Shown here: in pieces, positions 56,404-64,000 of the stretch | Numbering within the stretch: the first letter of the stretch is position 1 | How the letters are laid out: every line of letters starts with the position of its first letter | Origin: Drosophila miranda | Lineage: Eukaryota; Arthropoda; Insecta; Diptera; Drosophilidae | DNA: 64,000 nt | Assembly: GCF_003369915.1 (NCBI RefSeq) | Contig: NC_046674.1 | Span: 9,672,001-9,736,000, forward strand | Reading direction: 5' to 3' | Translations under genes and position numbers: made by a program | Notes under the pieces: generated by a model | The model's database searches: none | What the model was told of the DNA's origin: nothing | The model's input: only the letters and a program-made list of their open reading frames with translations

Positions 56404-57691
56404 AAGAGGAGAGCCAATCGACAGCAATCGGGAATACAGTAAACAGAAACCGAAATGACAATACACCAAAGACTTTTCATTGTTTTCCACGGCACGCATT
56501 GCCTAAGCCAGGAGTCGGCCACCAGGTGACCACAGGAGGAGCCGCACGTAAGCCCCGTACGTGACATTCTCTCGGGGGATTCGTTCGAGACTTGCGTTAC
56601 GTGTGACCCACTGACTGAGTGAATCTCTGAATTGACTCTTTTTTCAATTCGAATACGAGCAGAAGTTCCAATTCCAATTGCCTTGGCCTGGCCCAGTCTA
56701 TAAGCTTGCCACTGATTATGCTGCTCCAACTGATACTGCCGCGGCTGCTGTCCTTGCCGCTCGTCGCTGTTTTTATTTATAGAAGACTTTTCCCATCTTT
56801 TCCATCTCTTCCATCTTACATTCGCGGTCTGTGTGCATAACCGCAGTGTGGTCGCAAAACGTGCACAAAACTCGCCTTGGGGAGTGGGTGGTGGCGAGTG
56901 GGCTGGCAAGCGGGGCGGCCAGTGGGGTGGCGCTTTTCCTTTGGCTCTTTCTTATGCGGCTAAGCGCATAATTGCAGTCATTATCCGGAATTAGATTAGC
57001 CCTGTGGTCTTTTTCGGATTTATATCTATTTCAGGAGTGCCGTTGCACGCTCAAAGGATGTTTTGAGCGGCACAAAGGACATGACTGACATGATTCGTCT
57101 TCTGTATAATTCCATGGCCCACGAATATCCTTTGCTCGATGTTAGCCACGGGCCAAGTCCTGCCCCTGCCCCCTGCCCTCTGCCCACGAGGCTCCAAATA
57201 TTACCAATGCCTTCACGTGAGTCGGATCCACATGCGCCGCTGAGCTCCTGAAGGTGTCACTAGTTTTCAGGTGACGGCGATGCCCGGGGTATGACGTGCT
57301 AGGATCACGTTCCCCATCACGCAAAATACTCGGAACTGAAAAGTGCAACAAGCGGCTGGCTACAAAGCCCACCAGCCAGCAGCCATGAGGCATCATCCAG
57401 CAGCAGCACAATGGGGAAGCCATCAGCAGTCACGTTGAGTGGAAATGCCCTAACACTAGGCTTTGGGGCAGCAGCAGCAGCAACAGCAGCAACAGGCAAC
57501 AGGTAGATGTCCGCCCCCCATTCGGTGGGCCTTCATTAGCTCGTCCTCGTCGTCCGGTGTGTGTCAGTGTGGCATGCCTCGTCGGGTGCGCGCTCGGAGC
57601 ACGAGCGAGCAACGAACAGCGAACACTGTGTGTCCTCGTCGGAGGCGAAGGTTGAAACGAAGTGGAGCTGTCAGACGACATTGAGGATGTG
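56404..57691. other. intergenic region, no gene seen
   Basis: The 3' part is upstream DNA of the gene at 57924. A GCAGCAGCAGCAACAG stretch near 57468-57500 is simple repeat. No frame has a credible domain. Confidence 0.55.
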
Positions 57692-57923
57692 TATAAAAGC
57701 AGGAGCCGCAGTGCAGCCAGCAATAGTCTTCGCCAGAACTCACGGGACGCGACAAACCTCTAGAGAAGCCTGCTCCAAAGAAAGCATCTCCCAAAAAGCA
57801 GCCAAGAAGCAGCTAAGAAGCAGCTCCCTGCTCCACCAGAACTCGATTTATTCAAAAGTGAAATAAACCAGTGAAAAACCAGTGAAGAAAACCCTAAGAA
57901 AAGAGACAAAAACTCAAAGAAAA

Positions 57924-59039
57924 ATGGATACCCATTCTCCCAAAAACGGCTCCAAGTCGAGCTCCAGCGGCAGCTCGGCGGCCAGCTCCTCGATGGATCT
58001 GGGCAGCGGCAAGCAGCGCCACCAGCGCGGCCAGAAGAAGCTCTCCCGCAGCAGGAGTCTGCTGCAGTTGCTCAGCAGGCACCTGGGCAAGCATTTCCAC
58101 CACCACTCGCACCATCCGCAGCACGAGACGGTCTACAGCAGCCAGGACGACATCCGCAGCAGCTCCACGGACTCCTTCAGCCTGAGCTACGAGCGCGGCT
58201 CCCACGAGTGCAGCGGCGGCATGTCCACGAATCTGAATATGAACATGAACATGAACATGAACGGGGGCTCCAGCCAGGACCTGGATCAGGATCATGATCA
58301 GGAGCACACCTCGAGGGCCTCTCCGGTGTCGGGATACTCGCGGTACTCGCCCACGGGCCTCGACTACTACGACAACCAGGGGCACATCTACGTGGAAGCC
58401 GTCTTCCGACCGGGCAGCGCCCTGGAGCAGCTGCATCCCCAGATGCATCCCCACTACGACGAGGACTGCAGCGAGGGCAGCAACAGCAGCAGCAGCAGCA
58501 ACGAGGGAGAGGGCGATGGCGACAACGACAACGACAACGACGGCGACAATGAGCGCGAGGATGAGAACGAGAACGATAATGAGAACGAAAATGAGAGCAG
58601 GAAGCCAAGATCCGCTTCGGCGGCATCCGCTTCCGCTTCCAAATCGCACGGACTCCATCTCAGCCGGATCTCGATTTCGTCGTCGGTCAGCCGGATGCTC
58701 CAGCACTTCTCCAGCTCGGCGGCCACCACCGCCAACGCCTCGCTGCGCTCCCTCTCCTGCAGCAGCACGCCCCTGCACCGACAGCTGAAGAAGAAGTCCC
58801 TGTCGCCCCACAACTCCAACAGCAGCAGCAGCAGCAGCAGCCACTCCAGCAACAGCCACAGCAACTCCAGCTCCAAGTCGAACTCCGGCTCCGGCTCCTC
58901 CTCGAAGAAGGACAAGAAGCAGCAGAGCATCCTGCGGCCACCAGTGCAGTATGTCCACATGAAGGGCATGTCGGGGCTCTACTCGAGGGTTCCCAGCTAT
59001 GCGGTCTGCTGTCCCTACACCCTCCATCACATGTACTAA
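57924..59039 (+). CDS. Ser/His/Asn-rich intracellular protein of unknown family, 371 aa
   Basis: An uninterrupted frame runs from ATG 57924 to TAA 59037-59039. TATAAAAG at 57692-57699 predicts a leader of about 200 nt. There is no signal peptide. In order it has: a Ser/Gly-rich start; a basic amphipathic segment at about residues 34-56 (KKLSRSRSLLQLLSRHLGKH) followed by His-rich HHHSHH; SSSTDSFSLSYERGS; a Met-Asn repeat; SGYSRYSPTGLDYYDNQGHI; an acidic Asp/Asn/Glu tract at about 205-235; HLSRISISSSVSRMLQHFSS; Ser/Asn runs; and a distinctive C-terminus (ILRPPVQYVHMKGMSGLYSR, ending CCPYTLHHMY). The helix plus the C-terminal PVQYV motif recalls Bearded-family proteins, but the match is weak. 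I infer a regulatory or adaptor role only. It is not a cuticle protein. Confidence 0.9.
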   Translation: MDTHSPKNGSKSSSSGSSAASSSMDLGSGKQRHQRGQKKLSRSRSLLQLLSRHLGKHFHHHSHHPQHETVYSSQDDIRSSSTDSFSLSYERGSHECSGGMSTNLNMNMNMNMNGGSSQDLDQDHDQEHTSRASPVSGYSRYSPTGLDYYDNQGHIYVEAVFRPGSALEQLHPQMHPHYDEDCSEGSNSSSSSNEGEGDGDNDNDNDGDNEREDENENDNENENESRKPRSASAASASASKSHGLHLSRISISSSVSRMLQHFSSSAATTANASLRSLSCSSTPLHRQLKKKSLSPHNSNSSSSSSSHSSNSHSNSSSKSNSGSGSSSKKDKKQQSILRPPVQYVHMKGMSGLYSRVPSYAVCCPYTLHHMY

Positions 59040-60130
59040 GAGAACCAGACGAACTGGGAGAAGTGACCAGTGGATGAAGCTGCAAGGAGTGGAAACGGGA
59101 CTGGATCTGGACCTGGGGAGAGATACTCTAGCTCTCTTCGGATCCAAGTGATGTACGAGTAGTGCCTAAAAGCCTAAAGCCCAAAGCCTAAAGCCTAGAG
59201 CCTAAAGCAAGGGATTGGAAGGATTGCAAACATGAAACGTGACGGGGATTCTTCTGAGATTCGTCGGGGAGCAGCAGAGAGCATATTTTATAAATGTGTG
59301 AAAGCTGAGTCCGCGGAGGACTATCCTCTGCGGATTGGGCCCATAAGTGTACCTAATTCTATATACCCCCCTCCCTCCCAGAAATCAGAACATATGTCTA
59401 CGAGTACGAGTGCTATATGTATGGTATATAGTAGTATATATGTATTTCACCCTAGACGATCTAATTGTCTTCGGCCTGTACTGTAGGGACTTTCAGTTTA
59501 CAAACTAAACGGAAACAAAAAACACCTAGTTTTAGCCTAAAGAAAACGTTATTTAGATTATCATTATGATTGCATTACCTATTACACCCCGCACATATCT
59601 TCCGACAAGTAATCCTAACGTTAGACTCGATTTATCGAGGCACATTTAGTTGTTCCACAAAAGGAAATGAAAAAAACAAAAAGAAAAACCAAGAGATTTT
59701 GCACTTTTGAAATACTAGTTTTCCCTATACTTTGCACTTATTTTCGATTCGATTAAACTCTTCAAATTGACGAATTTATACAAGGAAAAATCAACAAAAA
59801 AAAAAAAAAAAAAGAAACCTCTTAAAGAACACTCTAATAAAAAAACAACAAGAATTTTACAATAATTCACAAATTTTTTTGAACAAAATATTCTAACAAA
59901 ATTATTCTAACAAAAAGAACTAAAATATCAATGAAATGAAATAAAAGAAAAGATAAGATAAGAAAACTTTATGGTAGTTGGAGAAAATCAAAACTGTAGT
60001 GAAAATGTAATTAGAGGCCTAAGAAATCAAAGAAAATATATACAATATATATTTTTAGTAAATATATAATCTACGATTAAGACTAGATGTCAATGGAATA
60101 AAAAAACACATGACTATATAAAAAAAAAAA
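59040..60130 (+). other. probable long AU-rich 3' UTR
   Basis: The kilobase after the stop is AT-rich and free of genes, with several AATAAA-type signals (near 59836, 59939 and 60096). Many ATTTA-like and poly-A words fit an unstable, tightly regulated mRNA, which suits a developmental regulator. The true 3' end is not fixed by sequence. Confidence 0.45.
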
Positions 60131-61484
60131 CGAATTTTACTTTTTTTCTTCATATTTTTTGTGGGGAAAAAAATAGAAAAATCAAATTTCAGTCAAGGCG
60201 AATGGAATGCAAAATCAAGGAGAGAGCTTCCATTGTAACGGTAAAGCGGAAAGCTTAAGGACACCGTTAACGTAGGCAAAAAGCTCTCTCTGCGAGAAAG
60301 AGAGAGGCAGAGAGAGGCAGAGAGAGAGAGAGAGCGAAGCGTGGCCTCCGTTCTGTTCCCAGCCCGGGAACAGACACCGAAAGTGTCCCAGTGCCAGTGC
60401 CAGTGCAGTGCATGGACTCCTCCATTCAGATGCTCCCGCTGCTGATGATGTAGGCAAAGTCCTCAAAATCAAGTTGCTGAAGGACTCGACCTTACAGTTT
60501 TGACATACGAGAGAGCGCATATCATGTCCACGTCGATGTCTGTGCGAATCCGTGACGTTAATCGACGATGCTGCCTGCTGCCCCACTGCCACACTGCCAC
60601 ACTGCCACACTGCCACAGTGCCACACTGCCGGCGCATTTAAAATTTGATGACACCTCAATTATGTGCCATGTTGCTTTCGCAATGGGTGGCTGGGCTGTG
60701 GGTGGAAGGTCCCTCTGTTTCAGGGTCATTGTCTCTTTGAACCCTCTCCTTTCCTTCCCTTTCTGATGTTTAGCCCAAAATAAACAAGCAGCCCGTGGCT
60801 CAAAGAGCCGCATATCCTTGGCACACTTAATGTCCCAAGATAACCAAATTAAAATTCATGATTTATCTGCAAACAAACAAATTCCCTCACACGCCCAAAA
60901 AAGGGAACAACAAATGCCGTAGTCTGATAGTTTTGTGTGACGCAGTTGGCGAATGTTTTGCTTTTTGCCGGAAAACCACGTTGCACGAAAAGGTCACGAA
61001 AGGGTTACGGGTGCAGAGAGGGCAGGGGTGAGGGACAACAGCACCTTGGGCTGAGTTCCTGGAAAGCCAGCCAGAAAAGAGCCAAAGACAATAAACAGTC
61101 AACAGCCTTCGGGGGAAAATGCTGTCTCAATGATTCGATTGAAGGATTTTTAAAGAACTGAAAAGCCTAGGAGGAACGTATTACCGAAGCAACACTAAAA
61201 GAAGCGGAAACTCATCATCCTCTTCATTGCTAAGCTATTTTGGTACTTTGCATATCCATTGTCTGTATTTTCAAAGGAAGATAAAGTTCTCTTGAATACT
61301 CGTACTTTGGCAGGATGCCTCACAGGACACTGTCTCACTGAGACAAAAGTAGAGAGATAGACTCCTGTAGACACACATCGCAACACATTCTGATTGAATG
61401 ATTGCCCTGCACCTGAACTACACAAAAGATCTCAGTATTTGGAACAGAATTTGCCACAAATAGTGCTCAACAAAGGCAAATATT
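60131..61484. other. intergenic region with simple repeats
   Basis: No gene is seen. It has (GA)n at 60297-60335 and CACTGCCA repeats at 60583-60630. Confidence 0.55.
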
Positions 61485-61870
61485 GTAGTGTAGGGTAATA
61501 CCCAGAAGGTCGTTTCCGACCCCATAAAGTATATATGTATATTCTCGATCAGCATCAATAGCCCATACGATATAGCCATGTCTGTCCGTCCCTATGAGTG
61601 CCTAGTTCTCAGAGACTATAAAAGCTAGAGCAACGACATTTTAGAGATCTTCTAACTTCTAGACTGCCGAATCTGGATCAGATCGGATCATTCTTATAAC
61701 CAAAAGGAACAAATCAATTGGCAGTGGCAATGCAGCGTCCTACACGATCTGACTGATTTGCTGTCTCACTCGCACACACTCTTCGTCGTGCAATGTTAGC
61801 GCCGTCTGGCGGAGGAGAGCCATACTGAGTCTTGCTCAGTTTAAGGGTATTCATGTAGAGTTCCCTCTCG
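61485..61870 (+). mobile_element. truncated copy of the same Helitron-like repeat
   Basis: The sequence from CCAGAAGGTCGTTTCCGACC (61503) through GATCAGCATCAATAGC, GGAACAAATCAATTGGCAGT and GGCGGAGGAGAGCCATACTG to CCCTCTCG (61870) matches the reverse complement of the copy at 42058-42803. The terminal hairpin is largely lost, and the other end is shortened and diverged. The copy is old and inactive. Confidence 0.7.
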
Positions 61871-63508
61871 TGTTTTGACTAGAGCCAAGCAGATCTCTAC
61901 TGCTTATCTGTAATAATGGTACAGGTCTTGAAATCACAAATGCATTCACTCTGAAGACAAGTCGATGATTGGCGGTGGAATGGTATCGATAAAGAGAAGG
62001 TCCCCCTACTGAAATATTTCTTAACTCCAATCGCACAAGTAATGGGGCCATCTCCTAGGGCCTTTCCAGCCACTTTTGAGATTATTTTCACATACAATTT
62101 ATACGATAATTAGCTTGCAGTTGTCAACTTTTAACTTTTGCTGCCAATTGCGGAGTTCATTGATCCGCGGGACAACATGGTGGCTCATTTGTTAAGCCAT
62201 CGGATGGCTGGCCTCATTAAGTCCAGTCGTAAATGAGTTAATGGATGCGACAAGACGCTTATCAAGTCAGCGGCTAAGCCAAAGGCAGCACCCCACAAAA
62301 GCCCCAACCCACGACAAAGTCGAGCCCCAAATTGATCCGAAAGTTGTGTCACTTTTGGATGGGGGGAAGGAAACTCACGAAAGCGACAAATCGGTGGCCG
62401 CTCTGACGTCAGTCGCCGCCGAAAACACACACAACAATTGCGCCTCTAATTAGAAGTTGAACATTTTGAGGCGTGGAGTAATCGCTGTTGACACCTCCTT
62501 AAATCTCTCGCACTCCGCTCTGCTCCTCGTGAGGCCAAGACAAAGGACTTCATTAGGCCGCAGCCCCCGCCACAGCCCCCGCCACAGCCACCACCACAGC
62601 CACCGCCACCGCCACTGCTTTTATCGTAGATTGTCTTAGAATGTTCTTCGCATAAAATTGGCATTCGGCTTTATTTATAGCGCATTAAAATCAATTTTGT
62701 GCGTAATTAAATAAAATCCAACAACAATTGAATTAATGCTCGTGGCAGGGCGGAAGGGCGCGAATCTATTTTTGACGCAAGGAAGGGGCCGGTCTTCCAA
62801 ATGGGGACTCCACTTGAAAACTGTCATAGCCAAGGATATTTTTAGTAAAATCCCTCAAAGAGAAGGACCAGCCCCCAGAGGGACTTCTTTAAAGGCTATT
62901 TTTAACGGCACAAATGCCCAAAATGGAATCAAACGCGAAACAAAAGGAAATTGAAAATGGGAAATGGAAAAGCGTCTGGCTGATTAATAATTGATCGAAC
63001 GAAGGAACAGGACGTCAGGGAAAACAATTAAAAGTCGAAGGACGAGCGGACAAAGTCCAGAAGTTGATGGAAAGTCAGGCGCCCTGAGGCGGCGGGGGAT
63101 CCCCCTGAGTAAAGAGCAAAGGCCGGGGGGGGGGGGGGGGGGGGGGGGGGGCAGGGCGCGTGCATTGACACCACCTGGCGGCCGGCGGCGCAAGCAAACA
63201 GCAACGGCAACAGCAACAGCAACGGTAAACAAAATTCGCTTCCCGTTTTAAGAGATGAGGCAACAAATGCGAGCAGGATGAACAGGACGAACAGGACGAG
63301 CAGGACGAACAGGAGGACAAAGGAGAGCCCTCGGGAGTGGCGGTGCCAGGGAGTGCAGGGTATATTGAGTGCAAGGTAGGGCACTCCCAGCACTCTCTAC
63401 GCCACATCTCGGACCGTTCTGTACCCTGCCTTTGACATGTCCTGGAAGGCACTTTGCAGAGAGAGCGAGAGAGCCCGCTTGCAGACCTTCGCAGACACCG
63501 GGCGAGTC
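61871..63508. other. intergenic region, no gene seen
   Basis: It includes GCCACAGCCCCC repeats at 62560-62615, a G27 run (63125-63151), and CAACAG/AACGGC repeats at 63198-63224. The last part is upstream DNA of the gene starting at 63913. Confidence 0.5.
63125..63151 (+). repeat. poly-G run of about 27
   Basis: This is a second long uninterrupted G homopolymer in the window. Its length may be uncertain for technical reasons. Confidence 0.85.
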
Positions 63509-63516
63509 TATAAAAG
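63509..63516 (+). promoter_or_regulatory. TATA box of a gene running off the window
   Basis: TATAAAAG is followed by about 370 nt of leader before the first good ATG at 63913. Confidence 0.65.
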
Positions 63517-63912
63517 GACGCGGCTTCCGATTTGCCGACTCAAACGCGGCAGGACAACGTAACCGAACACACACTCTCCCGAAGCAAAGCGAAGCGAAGC
63601 GAAAACCGAAGCACGACGCACGACACGAAACCTAGCGGCAAACGGCAAACGGCAGTCGGCGGCGTCTCTCGCGGACAAAGACCGGTTACAACAACAAAGG
63701 AAGTGGATCTCGGCAAAGGAAGGGTGTCGGGTGTTGGGTGTCGTGTCGGCAGACAGGAAGCGGAAGAGCAGCGGAAAAGCAGCGGAAGTGCAGCCATTTG
63801 CACTGCCTTCAGCCTCTCACCGCACCGCCCCGCCCCGCCCTGAAGCGGCAATCAGGAAGCAGTCAAAGGAAATTACTTTCGGCCAGAAATTGAATTGAAT
63901 TTCAGCCATTCC

Positions 63913-64000
63913 ATGGGTACCCCTCATGTTTGCTTTGCGGACGAGCTGCCACAGTCGGAGGCACAGTCACAGTCCCAGAAGCCGAGGCGGAAGGAGAAGA
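63913..64000 (+). CDS. 5' end of a gene cut by the window edge
   Basis: ATG 63913 opens a frame that continues to the last base. The visible residues are MGTPHVCFADELPQSEAQSQ, then a basic segment (KPRRKEK). There is no signal peptide, so the product is probably intracellular. The TATA box and long leader resemble the gene at 57924 rather than the cuticle genes. Too little is visible to name a family. Confidence 0.55.
   Translation, partial: MGTPHVCFADELPQSEAQSQSQKPRRKEK

Noticed and set aside
57894-59147. 417-codon minus-strand frame across the Ser/His-rich gene
   Set aside because: It mirrors codon bias and CAG-type repeats of the sense gene. The sense frame has the TATA box and a proper start.
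62446-62664. Gly/Cys-rich minus-strand frame
   Set aside because: It arises from the GCCACAGCCCCC repeat and has neither signal peptide nor promoter.

Overview
The window is nuclear DNA from a fruit fly, most likely a Drosophila of the obscura group. It holds small TATA-driven genes with introns of about 44-92 nt, insect cuticle-type proteins rich in Ala, Pro, Tyr, Gly and His, and at 42058-42803 and 61485-61870 two copies of a Helitron-like repeat that I recognise as abundant in the D. pseudoobscura/miranda lineage. Gene content resembles the D. melanogaster cluster of small cuticular and retinin-like genes around 72F-73A on 3L (Muller element D). That assignment comes from memory of the family, not from a search.

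Layout: (1) 1-3978 has no firm gene, only a candidate small secreted peptide at 2217-2477. (2) 4095-11632 carries five retinin-like genes, interrupted by a 319-bp tandem repeat array (4829-5945) with decayed, inverted relatives beside it. (3) 11.7-19.06 kb is a large non-coding stretch. (4) 19164-45744 is the main cluster: thirteen small secreted low-complexity proteins on both strands, plus one Helitron-like insertion. (5) 46802-48538 encodes a leucine-rich-repeat membrane protein, an outsider in the cluster. (6) 48973-56403 resumes the cluster, with one decayed gene and five further intact genes. (7) 57924-59039 is an unrelated Ser/His-rich intracellular protein with a long AU-rich 3' region. 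(8) 59.04-63.5 kb is non-coding, and the first codons of a further gene begin at 63913.

How the genes work together: nearly every cluster gene has the same architecture. A TATA box precedes a start exon of 3-8 codons (often Met-Phe-Lys-Leu/Phe), then a short phase-0 intron, then an exon starting inside the signal peptide. Only the genes at 7761 and 49571 lack the intron. This points to origin by tandem duplication and to co-expression as secreted components of cuticle or corneal lens coating. Because exon 1 is tiny, the start codon of most genes does not lie in the long open frame. Two genes (52191-52509 minus and 53703-54035 plus) are visible only when splicing is read.
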